Origin: Stomoxys calcitrans
Taxonomy: Eukaryota; Arthropoda; Insecta; Diptera; Muscidae
Reading direction: 5' to 3'
Length of the DNA stretch: 64,000 nt
Assembly: GCF_963082655.1 (NCBI RefSeq)
Contig: NC_081554.1
Location: forward strand, 60,393,933-60,457,932
The notes under the pieces are model-generated. The model was not told the origin of the DNA. It made no database searches and worked only from the letters and a program-made list of their open reading frames with translations. Each line of letters begins with the position of its first letter. The stretch's first letter is position 1. This document shows positions 44,936 through 55,172 of this stretch, one piece after another. A program made the position numbers and the translations under genes.

Positions 44936-45786
44936 TACAAACCTTAAGATATTCAAAAAAAAAAAAAAAAAAACTCTCATTGCTTAAAATTCGTGATTTT
45001 ATTTAATCGCCACGACATTCACATTTATTCTCCACAGGCCCTGGGGATCTCAGGAAATAAGAAGACAAAATGATTTGATCTGCGTAAAACTCTACATTAA
45101 AAAAACCCCATTTAGAGTGTTTTTTCCAAAAACAATTCCAAACTTGTGCCATTGGTGCATTCGTCATTCTCATGAAGCTTTAAAGAAAAATTCTATTTAG
45201 CAGAAAAACTCGGCGGGGATGTTAACAAATATGACTTATGATGAATTGACTAAAAAAAATTAAGCCAATTAAAAGGTCATGTGTCATAAGGCGTTAAAAG
45301 CCGCAGGACATTTGCGTAGGACACTAACAACAATACAACAAGAATTAGTCATAAATTAAGTTATAATTACCCAACAGTTTATAAAAAGTGCCAGTAATTT
45401 ATTTCCAAAGGACATGTTACAAGAAACAAGAAAAAATTACAACGCAAAAGAATAAACATTTTTCAACGGGACATGCAACGGCAAATATGCCAATTAGCAA
45501 GTGAAAATATAATTAACCTTGAAAAGAGGTCCCCCTGAAACCGCAGCTAAAGAGATTCAATTAAGGGTGCGGTGCGTCTGTTGGTAGTAGCTTAATCTAA
45601 TGTCTAAGCAATTTGGCGAAGCTTGGGGACATGTTATAAAGGAGTTGCAGGAAAAAATAAATGCCACAACAATGGAATGTACAAAATAATGGTCTCAGAA
45701 TATCAGAGGGACATGTGTGACCATTATAAGCAAGAATAGCGAGAAAAATTAGCTAAGTTTGGATGGACCGAAACACCATGGGAATC
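44936..45786. other. AT-rich non-coding sequence
   Basis: A 20-odd base A run at about 44953-44973 and no recognisable gene. It ends at the insertion point of the LINE at 45787. Confidence 0.45.
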
Positions 45787-47626
45787 TTTTTTTTTTTTTT
45801 TTTTTTTTTTTATTGTTATTTCTTTTAAACTGTGATAATCTATAACAATTATAATGTTGTCTCAGCGCCATAAAGGCATAGTTGAGACATGCTGGCAGAA
45901 TAATAACTATTCACAAAATATTCACAAATGTGTAATAATTTAAAGGATTAAATTAAATACTAATAAATAAATAATTTTACAATAAGATACATTAGCTTAG
46001 AAGCATCTGTAGTTTAGATTGCAAATATGCTTTCAAGTTTCTCTTGAATATCGGCAATGAGCCTGAGTTTTTTATAGTACTTGGTAAGTTATTATACATA
46101 TAACTTCCCATATAGTTAATTCTCTGCTTTGTGGTTTCCAACCTGCATCGTACTACTTTCAAATTATCTCGGTTCCTAGTATTAATAACTGTAAGATTTT
46201 GCGAAAACTGTATAGTGCGATAGCCAATATTATTCAAAGACTTATACACGTAGATTAATGTCTGATATTGGTACAAAGCATGCACCGGAAGTACTGTTTT
46301 ACAAATATCACTGTACAGATTTATTGTTGGGTAAGCTAGCGGTAAGTTAAAAGTTGCCTTTAAAGCCTTGTTTTGCATGCGTTGTAACGTTTTTAATACA
46401 TTTGAATTTTTTGATCCATATAAAGCTGTCAAGTAATTGATATGACTTTGAACAAGTGATTGATATATCAATGATTTAGTCTTAGTGTCAAGGACGTACC
46501 TCATCTTATATAATATTCCAATAGCAGGAGCAATTTTATTCTTGACACAATTTATCTGCGCATCCCACGTGAGACTGTTTTGAAGGTTAACACCCAGATA
46601 CCTCACATTATTAACCTCACTGACCTCGTTCCCATCAAAAAGAATGCTGAAAGAATTGTCGTTATGATACGAATGTGGTCTAAATCTAACCAATTTTGTT
46701 TTAGACACATTAAAACATAACTTATTAATGCGAACAAATTCAACAAGCAGCGATAAGTCATGTTCAATTGCAATTTTTAACGGTAGTGCCTGCCTATAAG
46801 GATACAAAATACAAATATCATCCGCAAACATATAAACTCTACCAGCTAAATTCAAATTAACTATATCATTCAGGTATATCACGAATAGTAGAGGTCCTAA
46901 ACAACTTCCTTGAGGCACACCACATTCAACTCTAGCCATATTACTTTCCTCTCCAGAAACAACTACATATCGCATCCTGTTGGTCAAATAGCTCTTAAAA
47001 AGAGCAAGTTCTTTTCCACAAACACCGTAATATTGCAATTTCTTTAACAATATTTCGTGATCTACTACATCAAAAGCCTTGGAGAAATCCAAAAACAATC
47101 CTGCAACTCCATTATAACCTTGATCCAAAGCACCATATATATAATTCATAACGTTTAGAACTGCCTCTTCTGTCCCACATCCTTGCTTGAAACCAAATTG
47201 GTATTTATAGATAAACTTATTATCATCAAAGTATTGAGACAATCGCTGATGAAGAACTTTCTCAAAAACTTTGTCTATTACAGACAATAGAGAGATTGGA
47301 CGAAAATGTTCTACAGATGATGCATTCCTAATCTTTGGAATAGGTACAACTTTGCTAATCTTAAGGCTATCAGGATATCTAGCTGTTTGCAGCATTTTAT
47401 TAAATATCTTTACTAACGTTGGTATTACATAATCCTTAATTTCAATCAATGTCCGAGCGTCTATATTATCATACCCTGGAGAGACGTTATATTTTAAGCC
47501 CAACACTATCCCCCTTACTTCCAATTCATTCACTAAGTCTATACTATGAAAAGGCTGTATCAAATAAACTGCAGCACACTGTGTAGAATGGTCTGACAGA
47601 AATAATTTTTCGATATCCAGAGGAAA
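45787..47626 (-). mobile_element. Young 5'-truncated LINE (CR1/L2/Jockey group)
   Basis: Read on the minus strand, an open frame without stops runs from 47626 to 45992, then about 180 bases of 3' untranslated sequence, then 25 A residues (T run at 45787-45811). The codons before the annotated ORF (LSDHSTQCAAVY) fit the same pol frame, so the 5' end of the element lies at or above 47626, and the endonuclease is missing. The A tail, long intact frame and lack of frameshifts point to a recent insertion. I could not find the target-site duplication. Confidence 0.85.
45992..47563 (-). CDS. Non-LTR retrotransposon reverse transcriptase (partial pol)
   Basis: The 523-aa frame carries the RT motifs in order: HFRPISLLSVIDKVFEKVL (residues 86-104), LFLDFSKAFDVVDHEILLKK (156-175; first catalytic Asp), GVPQGSCLGPLLFVIYLNDI (215-234), MFADDICILY (245-254; the two catalytic Asp), FNVSKTKLVRF (284-294), VRYLGVNLQ (320-328), and a C-terminal YNNLPSTIKNSGSLPIFKRN box (490-509). 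Its role would be target-primed reverse transcription of the element RNA. The first codon of the open frame as listed is TTG, not ATG, and the frame is open upstream to 47626: the natural start and endonuclease domain were lost by 5' truncation. The QGSCLGPLLF and C-terminal boxes resemble CR1/L2/Rex1-type elements; the clade is an inference. Confidence 0.9.
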   Translation of the reverse strand: MIQPFHSIDLVNELEVRGIVLGLKYNVSPGYDNIDARTLIEIKDYVIPTLVKIFNKMLQTARYPDSLKISKVVPIPKIRNASSVEHFRPISLLSVIDKVFEKVLHQRLSQYFDDNKFIYKYQFGFKQGCGTEEAVLNVMNYIYGALDQGYNGVAGLFLDFSKAFDVVDHEILLKKLQYYGVCGKELALFKSYLTNRMRYVVVSGEESNMARVECGVPQGSCLGPLLFVIYLNDIVNLNLAGRVYMFADDICILYPYRQALPLKIAIEHDLSLLVEFVRINKLCFNVSKTKLVRFRPHSYHNDNSFSILFDGNEVSEVNNVRYLGVNLQNSLTWDAQINCVKNKIAPAIGILYKMRYVLDTKTKSLIYQSLVQSHINYLTALYGSKNSNVLKTLQRMQNKALKATFNLPLAYPTINLYSDICKTVLPVHALYQYQTLIYVYKSLNNIGYRTIQFSQNLTVINTRNRDNLKVVRCRLETTKQRINYMGSYMYNNLPSTIKNSGSLPIFKRNLKAYLQSKLQMLLS

Positions 47627-47825
47627 CTAGCCTTACTCTGATTTGCAATAATGCCATATCTCGGAGTAATTTAGTTAAAAAAATGCACAACGGCAACCCT
47701 TATTTTCCAAGCGACGGAAAGGACTATGGCTTTACAAGCGACATATTATAATTTGGATGCGGATAGGACTAATGGATCCTTTGATACGCCTCCGTTAAAC
47801 TCCATTTAAATTCGATTGGTTTTAC

Positions 47826-47998
47826 TCCAGGGCGCCCGATAGCCGAGTTGGTAGCATGCTTGAATTACCAGTGCAGAGGTCGTGGGTTCGATTCCCGCCA
47901 GAAGCGTTGGTCTGTCGCTACTGTGGTATCACAATGGACTTAAAATTGTCCAAGTGAGTCTGTAAAGGACTGCCACTTTTACCTAACCTAACTCCAAC
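47826..47998 (+). mobile_element. tRNA-headed SINE (family 2) with LINE-like tail
   Basis: The head has an A-box-like TAGCCGAGTTGG and B box GGTTCGATTCC (about 47884-47894) with a tRNA-like layout, but the acceptor halves do not pair, so it is not a tRNA gene. After a short linker, the last 65 or so bases (GGTATCACAATGGAC through ACCTAACCTAAC) match the 3' ends of the LINE copies at 31418-31483 and, reversed, 14308-14375. Confidence 0.75.
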
Positions 47999-48544
47999 AA
48001 ATTTTTGTATAAGCTCATTGTTATTATTCTTCTTCTCGTACGATTTGCAAAGTACAATATACCTATTACGCAATGCACAAATTTTGTTCAAATTCCGCAT
48101 ATGCTCCAATTATTTTCTATGGCATTAGAGATGCTTTCATGGAAAATAGCATAACCAAATGTGTGGAGGGATATGGTCTAGTCAAGAGTATGCAACTGAC
48201 ATTACTCCAAACTTTAGTTTATTTTGTGGCAAATAATGCACAGAAATGCATGTTATGTTTGTATTTAGATTTTATTACCCGCCAATGTTAATTCATTAAA
48301 GTTTTCAGCATATGACACAAAAATTATTTTTAGCAACAAACTCTAATGTTTAGTTTTTTAAACCAGAAGTTAACAAGTTAACGATGCGTATCGAATGTTG
48401 ACATACAGTGGAAAACATATAAATTTGCAAAACTTAAAAAAGGAATTCTTGGTATGTCACTAAATATGTCCGTGAATATAAAGTTAACTTTAACTAGCAG
48501 AGACACAAACCCATTCAATTAGCAGCATCCTGTTCACTACAAAT
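47999..48544. other. AT-rich non-coding sequence
   Basis: Nothing recognised. A 72-codon frame at 48073-48291 has no known motif. Confidence 0.45.
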
Positions 48545-49228
48545 ACGCGTGAAGTGAATAATGAGATGACTGTGATGGTCGATGGAGAAATGATTCCGAC
48601 CCTCAAGTGTCCCAAAATACTTAGCGTCACATTTGACAGCTCTTACACATTCTCACCACATGCCACAACAATTTGCGATAAAGTCAAAAGTAGAAACAAG
48701 GTCCTCAAGTCACTTGCTGGCAGCACTTGGGGTGCAGACAAAGAAACCTTGACCACTTGCACCGCAATTGGCCGGTCTGTGGTAAGTTATGCAGCGCCAG
48801 TGTGGTCTCGTCAACTTTGTGACATGCAGTTGAATAATATTCATATCTGTCAGAATGCAGCCCTCCGAACTGCGACGGTCAGGAGACAAAGATCCTACCA
48901 GTGCGAAGACATAACTACATGCTCTCTAAGCAATACCTTTTGGGCTGTTACCGTAGAGACCATGTGGATGGATATCCACCGCCCAGAAGCCTTAAGGTGG
49001 ATCTAGATGATCTAGAGCGTGAGGTTCAGTGTTACAAGAGAGAACATCTAGATCAAGCAGGTCTAGACAACATTCATGCAGACACGGCAGCAGATGCGGT
49101 AAATGGCTACCGGGCTACTGAAGAAATTGTCCTCCCCCAGCAAACCAGAGTAGTTCTGGCTCAAGTGCGTTCTGGCAGATGTAGTCGCCTCAACTCCTAC
49201 AGAGCAAGGACTCAACAACGAGTTTAGT
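48545..49228 (+). pseudogene. Jockey-group LINE, RT thumb and C-terminal region
   Basis: One frame of 150 codons reads MIPTLKCPKILSVTFDSSYT (48590-48650), HATTICDKVKSRNKVLKSLA, STWGADKETL, YAAPVWSRQLCDMQLNNIHI (48790-48848) and CQNAALRTATV; it then shifts to KQYLLGCYRRDHVDGYPPPR (48925-48985) and NIHADTAADAVNGY plus QTRVVLAQVRSGRCSRLNSY (49140-49200). This order (LGVTFD, then PVWS, then QN-x-ALRTATG, then LAQLRSG) is the region after the YXDD box in a common insect LINE. It breaks off before the terminal zinc knuckle. Confidence 0.75.
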
Positions 49229-49449
49229 AGAGCTATGCAAACAATATAACAGAAAAGATCTAAAATAAAATCAAGAAAAATAATGACAAAATCCGGAATA
49301 AAAGACAACAAAACGACTATAAACGTCGCGACGAATGTAACACCATTGAACAGCGAAACGGTCGGTAGGGTGATGAAAATACTATGGGCAGATCCGGATC
49401 GTGAGAAAACAAGGCTATTACTGAATGGAAGTATAAAGGAGGTCAGTAC

Positions 49450-50125
49450 CAGAGGTCTGAAGTTATGTATGGCATTTGCTGTGAACTGCAAAAATACTTG
49501 TCTTTTGAAATCTACGCAACTAACGCAACCATTCCACTCTTATCAACGCAAACGGCTTATACAAACATCAAATGATTTTGCGGTGATGCTGATGTGTATT
49601 TAGCGCTATGATGCAAACGAGCGAAGCCTAAGTAAAACCTAACATAGCAAATACCTATATCATGAATATTTTGTATATGCGGTGCTATGATGAGTCTTAG
49701 TCAAAAACAACAGAAACAACGCAATTTTATTTTTAACATAATAAAGCAAAAAAAAAAAACCCAAAAACTTTGAAAATAATTATTTCGGAAATAACTATAT
49801 AAAAATATATTTTTGCTAAAATAAATGGGCTTTTTCATCGCTGAAAACATCAACACCGCAATTATGATTCGAATCAATGTGCTCTGTTGATGCGATGTTT
49901 GCAGTATTTCCATCCCTATATTCACTCATAACAACACCGTTGACAAAGAAGATGGTAAAAGCGGTGTTACACAAATCATAAAAGTGAACGTTACGAGTAT
50001 TCATACGATCGCCACTTATATCAGTGTGCTGCGCATAACACCTCATCAACGGCGGTGACGATAAATACTATCATTGCATTTTTATGAGCATACCGCAAAT
50101 CAGAAAAATACCACCGCTTGCTATG
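49450..50125. mobile_element. hAT-like non-autonomous element
   Basis: 676 bases interrupt the LINE precisely. The 8-base flanks are GTCAGTAC (49442-49449) and GTCAGTTA (50126-50133), against GTCAGTAT in intact copies, as expected for an 8-base target-site duplication. The insert begins CAGAGG and ends GCTATG, fitting CA...TG hAT ends. GCGGTG or its complement occurs near 49580, 49679, 49854, 49961, 50052 and 50112, resembling hAT subterminal repeats. No transposase is encoded. Confidence 0.65.
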
Positions 50126-50248
50126 GTCAGTTAAGCTTTCGGTATTATAACGGGGCACATAGCATTTTCTTATGTTGGAGCATTTCCTATGTCGTTATCC
50201 GGCTTTCGCGGCTAACAGCCACCGGCACTTAGGTGTAGACTCAATACC

Positions 50249-50548
50249 AGACATGAACCAACTTAGGGTCGTGGTATGGAAAACAATTAGGGATTTTTGT
50301 AAGTAGCAAGGAATTCCTGACTTGGATTTTCCTTTTCGAGGTTACTTTTAAGTATTTAGGGCGCACAACAAGCCGATTACTGGCTTAGGTGTATGTCCAG
50401 ACATGAATCAACTTAGGGGCGTGGTATGGAAAACAATTAGAGATTTATGTAAGTAGCAAGGAATTCCTGACTTGGATTTTCTTTCTCGAGGTTATTTTTA
50501 AGTATTTAGAGCGCACAATAAACCGATTACTGGCTTAGGTGTATGTCC
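50249..50548 (+). repeat. 150-bp tandem duplication of a LINE tail
   Basis: Units 50249-50398 and 50399-50548 both read AGACATGAA.CAACTTAGGG, GTGGTATGGAAAACAATTAG, GTAAGTAGCAAGGAATTCCT, and end GGCTTAGGTGTATGTCC. Other LINE copies in the window have one unit. Confidence 0.9.
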
Positions 50549-50692
50549 ATAGTGGCATGGGCGGATTGATATTTGCACCCTCTTTTCAACCTAATCTTAA
50601 ACCTAAAAACAAAAATTTGATATACAAATTTAGGGTGGGTCCGCCCCATACCCAAAGCCAGCCAAATATATATATATAGACCAATCGTGGAG

Positions 50693-51018
50693 GACACCGT
50701 AGTGCAGAGTTTGGCATGTCCGCCTAAGACGTTGAAACCCTGGGTTCGAATCCTGGCGAGAATATCATAAAAAAATTATAAGCGGTGGTTTTCCCCACCT
50801 AATGTTGGCGACATTTGTGATGTACTGTACCATTTGGTATGGCAGCCATGTAAAAACTGCTCCCCAAAGAGGAGTCGCACTGTGGCACGCCGTTCGGAAT
50901 CGGCTATAAAAAGGAGATCCCTTACCATTGAGCTTTAACTTTTATCGGACAGCACTCATTGATATATGAGATGTTTGTCCGTGTTCCTTAGTGGAATGTC
51001 CATAGGAAAATTTGCAAT
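50693..51018 (+). mobile_element. tRNA-headed SINE (family 1)
   Basis: Head GGACACCGTAGTGCAGAGTT, B box GGTTCGAATCC (about 50743-50753), body with CTAATGTTGGCGACATTTGT, CGCACTGTGGCACGCCGTTC and tail TAGTGGAATGTCCATAGG. An insertion of about 10 bases (GGTATGGCAGCC region) distinguishes it from the copy at 9629. Confidence 0.85.
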
Positions 51019-51029
51019 TTGCAACCATA

Positions 51030-51190
51030 AGAATATGGGTCAGGGACAGGAAATGAATCTGATAACGAAATATGGGGCCAGGTGTTTGTGGGACCGCCCA
51101 ACCCCAAATCAGACATATTTATCGACCATGACAATATAGGGTTCAAATGAAAGGTCTTTTGGAGTTGAGCTAGTAGATAACATAGATTTT
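51030..51190. repeat. GAATCTGATA repeat, third copy
   Basis: Phrases GGAAATGAATCTGATAACGA, ATATGGGGCCAGGTG, ACCGCCCAACCCCAAA and GTTCAAATGAAAGGTCTTTT follow the pattern of 43460-43620 and 44790-44930. Confidence 0.6.
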
Positions 51191-51494
51191 CTAACGAAAG
51201 GAACCATGTGGGTTAATATGGATCATATTTAGGCTAATTCCACTTGCGAACCAAAGCACTGACTGTATTAATTTAATACTGTAGAATACAATAGACAGAA
51301 AGACGGATGGACAGTTATTTTAATCATATTTCTCTGCGTTCATCTGTCTGATCATCAAACAATGTTTGGATCGGAATTTATAATTTTTTTGGCATCACAA
51401 AAGGAGTGAAACGATGTATTGAAAAATTCTCACAAATATCCTTTTAAGGAAAATTAGGAACACTTTTCGCACATCTTTTCGACACAAGTTTTCA

Positions 51495-53150
51495 TTCAAC
51501 AAGTAAAAATGCGTTAAGTTCGGCCGGGCCGAACTTTGGATACACACCACCTGGACATAATATGCAAACCACCTTTCGTCATAATTCGGTGAAAGATGCA
51601 TAATTTATGCCCTCTTAGCAGCTTTATGGAAATATGGTCCGATTTTGGACCAAATTTGACGCGGATATTGAGTGGTCTAATAAGTACAAGTCACTGTTCA
51701 ATTTTTTAGAACAAAATATTGGTCCTTTTGATAGCCATATCCAAATATAGGCCGATCTGAAACATATACGACAAGGATGTCGAAAGGACTAACATAAGTC
51801 ATAAATTTCAGCGACATCGGATTATAAATGTGCCTTTTATGGGGCCAAGACTTTAAATCGAGAAATCGGTCTATATGGCAGCTAAAGGGTGATTTTTTTG
51901 AGGTTAGGATTTTCATGCATTAGTATTTGACAGATCACGTGGGATTTCAGACATGGTGTCAAAGAGAAAGATGCTCAGTATGCTTTGACATTTCATCATG
52001 AATAGACTTACTAACGAGCAACGCTTGCAAATCATTGAATTTTATTACCAAAATCAGTGTTCGGTTCGAAATGTGTTCATTCACCGTAACGTTGCGTCCA
52101 ACAGCATCTTTGAAAAAATACGGTCCAATGATTCCACCAGCGTACAAACCACACCAAACAGTGCATTTTTCGGGATGCATGGGCAGTTCTTGAACGGCTT
52201 CTGGTTCCTCTTCACTCCAAATGCGGCAATTTTGCTTATTTACGTAGCCATTCAACCAGAAATGAGCCTCATCGCTGAACAAAATTTGTCAAAATTTGAA
52301 CACATTTCGAACCGAACACTGATTTTGGTAATAAAATTCAATGATTTGCAAGCGTTGCTCGTTAGTAAGTCTATTCATGATGAAATGTCAAAGCATACTG
52401 AGCATCTTTCTCTTTGACACCATGTCTGAAATCCCACGTGATCTGTCAAATACTAATGCATGAAAATCCTAACCTCAAAAAAATCACCCTTTATAACCAA
52501 ATCTGAATCAATCTGGGCCAAATTGAACAGGGCTGTCAGAGAGCCTAACGCAACTCACTGTCCCAAATTTTGGCGAAATCGGACAATAAATACGCCTTTC
52601 ATGGGTCCAAAACCTTATATCGAGTGATCGGTCTATATGGCAGTCTCTATATATCCAAATCTGAGCCCAATTGAAGAAAAATGTTAAAGGGTCTACTATG
52701 GGCCTAAGACCTTAAATCGCTAGATCGGTCTATATGGCAGCTATATCCAAATCTGAACCTATCTGTGCCATATTGCAGAAAGATGTCGAGGGGCCTAACT
52801 TAAAACACTGTCCCAAATTTCAGCAAAATCGGATAATAAATGTGGGTTTTATGGGCCTAATACCCTAAGTCGGATCGGTCTACAAGGTATAGTCCGATAT
52901 AGCCCATCTTCGAACTTAACCTCCTTATGGGCAAAAAAGGAATATGTGCAAAGTTTCAGCTTAATATCTCTATCATTAAAGACTGTAGCGTAATTTCAAT
53001 AGACAGACGAACGGATATGGCTAGATCGTCTTGGATTTTTACGCTGATCAGGAATATATATACTTTTTAGGGTCGGAAATCGATATTTCGATGTGTTGCA
53101 AACGGAATGACAAAATGAATATATCCCCATCCTTCGGTGGTGGGTATAAA
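51495..53150 (+). repeat. TATACCCTCC-family repeat (TTTATGGGCC subtype), split by a fold-back element
   Basis: It starts GTTAAGTTCGGCCGGGCCGA (51512) with a modified TACACACCACCTGG in place of TATACCCTCCACC. Units with ATCGGTCTATATGGCAGCTA occur at about 51865, 52628 and 52725, and the 3' part has ACGGATATGGCTAGATCGTC and TTCGGTGGTGGGTATAAAA (to about 53150). The 607-base fold-back element sits at TA within GGCAGCTA/TA..CCAAATCTGAA. Confidence 0.8.
51885..52491. mobile_element. 607-bp fold-back Tc1/mariner-type element (copy 2)
   Basis: Arms 51885-52079 and 52297-52491 are 195-base inverted repeats, the centre 52080-52296 is 217 bases, and TA flanks both ends. The transposase-core fragment (FSDEAHFWLNGYVNKQNCR) is on the minus strand. 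It has the same length and structure as 33329-33935, with a few substitutions (for example SEEEPEAV here, SEEQPEAV there; FKDAVG here, FKYAVG there). Its position inside a known repeat confirms the boundaries. Confidence 0.92.
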
Positions 53151-53617
53151 AATGTGGGGCATCCTGCCCCTTTGCGTCCATTATTCGTAAAGAAGATTTC
53201 AATGATTTGATGTAGCCAGCAATAGTGAGGAGGTAGCCATCGCAAAAACATTTTTCCGCGAGTTGTGGGCGGTCATGAATTGCCAAATATGAACATTCTG
53301 AAGCCAAGGAAATCGCTTGTTCACAAAATTGACACCACAGGTTGTGATACAATTGCTGCATTAAATACCCTTCGGTGGTGGGTATAAAAATGTAGAGCAT
53401 CTTGCCCCTTTAGCGTCCATTCTTCGTAAAGAAGACTTCAATGATTTGATGTAGTGAGCAGCCTATGCGACAGTGTGGCCTATAACTGAATGCTGCACTA
53501 TTAGGCAAAGTGAATGAACAAAGTCATGTTACAAGGCCAAACATTTACATTCTGAAACCAAGGAAGTCGCTTGTTCACAAAATTGACACCACATGTTGTG
53601 ATACAATTCCTGCATTA
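53141..53617 (+). repeat. Tandem duplication of about 235 bp
   Basis: Units from about 53137 and 53371 each start TCGGTGGTGGGTATAAAAAT (the repeat end) and share CCCCTTT.GCGTCCATT, TTCAATGATTTGATGTAG, TCGCTTGTTCACAAAATTGA and GTTGTGATACAATT. The unit includes the end of the neighbouring repeat, so it formed after that repeat inserted. A 100-codon plus-strand frame at 53510-53824 is not recognisable. Confidence 0.85.
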
Positions 53618-54936
53618 ACTATTTTGCCACATCTCTTTTCCTGTAATGTGCTGCCTATAAAAATATTAAACAAAATATGTGAAAATGTTTCCACTGTGTC
53701 ATATACTGGGGTAGCAAAAACTCTTCAAAACAGATGTTGGCAATTTATAACAGTTTTATGGCATCAATCATGTAATGCCACAATTGGACAAGTTTTATTG
53801 GAACAACGCGAAAAGGAACAATGAATGACAGCTGCAGGCGCCCATGTCTCAGAGACACAGTCAAACATAATTTTCATACATTTTTATTTTCCACAATTTG
53901 AAGCTCACTTCAGTAGCTGCGAAAGCGAAATCATAGACATTTAAATTTAATTGATATTTTATGCAGACAACATTGGTAGTGGTAAAATACTATTTCCATA
54001 CAGAGTCAGGTAAGAGATGCAAATGCTATTATTTGGAAGTACTCGAAAGAAGAAAAAAGTTGCATCACACATGGAACTGTCAACTTGATGGTCTGCGACA
54101 AAAACTAAAAAAAAAAACTATACCTAAATAAGGATGATATTATAGTTGGTTATGCTTCCGCAATTGCCGTTAATGGAAGTTGTTTGTTTTTATGTAACAT
54201 AATAATGTACTTGAACTTTATTCATGTAAAAGAAAACAGCAACTAAATGGCAGAGAACCCATAGGATTGATTTTTTGAAGTTGGCTTTATCTTAACAAAC
54301 AACTGGTCTGCTGCAACGCAATTTCTTCCTTATGTCTTGTAACCTACTGACGCCATCGAAGAGATGTGACAGATTGACATGACTTTTCTCTTTTGTGCAA
54401 ATGTTTATTTTAAGCTTCCTACATCTCATACACGTCTTTTTCTTCATTTCTTGCCAAAAAATTATTGTCCTAAAACTTGTAAACAATAAAGTATGAACGA
54501 CATTAAAATTTATTGGCCAATCAAATGCATAAGCCAATGCAATGCAATTCGATGACAACAACAGCGGCAGCAGCTTTTGTTGACTATTTCTGTCACATTT
54601 CATTTGGATTTAAATTTGGAAATGCAAACAATGTCCATGTCAATTTTTACAATTTCCGCAAACATATTTTTTGCCAAAAAAAAAACAGAGTTTATAGTTA
54701 TAAAATGATTATTTTATCTGGGGGTTTTTTGTTATGTCTTTTTTTTTAGCTAAAATTCATAACATTTGGCTTATAAAGCATATGTTGTGATGTTATGTCC
54801 TCTTATGTCTTGAAAAATGGAGTAAACTAGGAATACGAACTCGTAGAAAATTGATCGGAGATATGATTCACAGAAACTTACATTGAAATTTATGAAAATT
54901 TCTACAAAAATTGATAAACATATATTAAATTAATTA
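53618..54936. other. AT-rich non-coding sequence
   Basis: No gene recognised. Frames at 54292-54603 (minus) and 54513-54749 (plus) overlap each other in opposite directions and have no known motif. Confidence 0.45.
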
Positions 54937-55172
54937 TTGGGCTGCCCAAAAAGTAATTGCGAATTTTTTAAAAGAAAGTAAAGGCATTTTAATAAAACTT
55001 AAAATTAACTTTAATCAAATATACTTTTTTTATACTTTTTTTCTAAAGCAAGCTAAAAGTAAAAGCTGATAACCGACAGAAGAAAGAATGCAATTACAGA
55101 GTCACAAGCTGTGAAAAAATTTGTCAACGTCGACTATATGAAAAATCCGCAATTACTTTTTGGGCAACCCAA
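54937..55172 (+). mobile_element. Mariner-derived MITE (copy 2)
   Basis: 236 bases with TTGGGCTGCCCAAAAAGTAA at the left and the inverse at the right, flanked by TA (54935-54936 and 55173-55174). The left 75 or so bases match the left end of the mariner at 62522, the right 155 or so its right end; the coding region is missing. Confidence 0.9.

Larger units (their letters stand above)
49262..50605 (+). pseudogene. LOA/I-like LINE 3' end, split by a hAT-like insertion
   Basis: The left part (49320-49449) matches the region before the knuckle in the copies at 1.75-1.85 and 42.79-42.9 kb (GAACAGCGAAACGGTCGGTA, GATCCGGATCGTGAGAAAAC, AAGGAGGTCAGT). The right part resumes at 50126 with GTCAGTTAAGCTTTCGGTAT and continues through the knuckle (LEHFLCRYPAFAANSHRHLG-like) to the tail at 50605. 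The tail part is tandemly duplicated. Confidence 0.75.

Noticed and set aside
47826..47905. tRNA gene
   Set aside because: The head looks tRNA-like but lacks a pairing acceptor stem and runs into a LINE-like tail.
48073..48291. 72-codon ORF beginning ATG
   Set aside because: No motif, no codon bias distinct from flanking DNA.
53510..53824. 104-codon plus-strand ORF
   Set aside because: It partly overlaps a tandem duplication and has no known motif.
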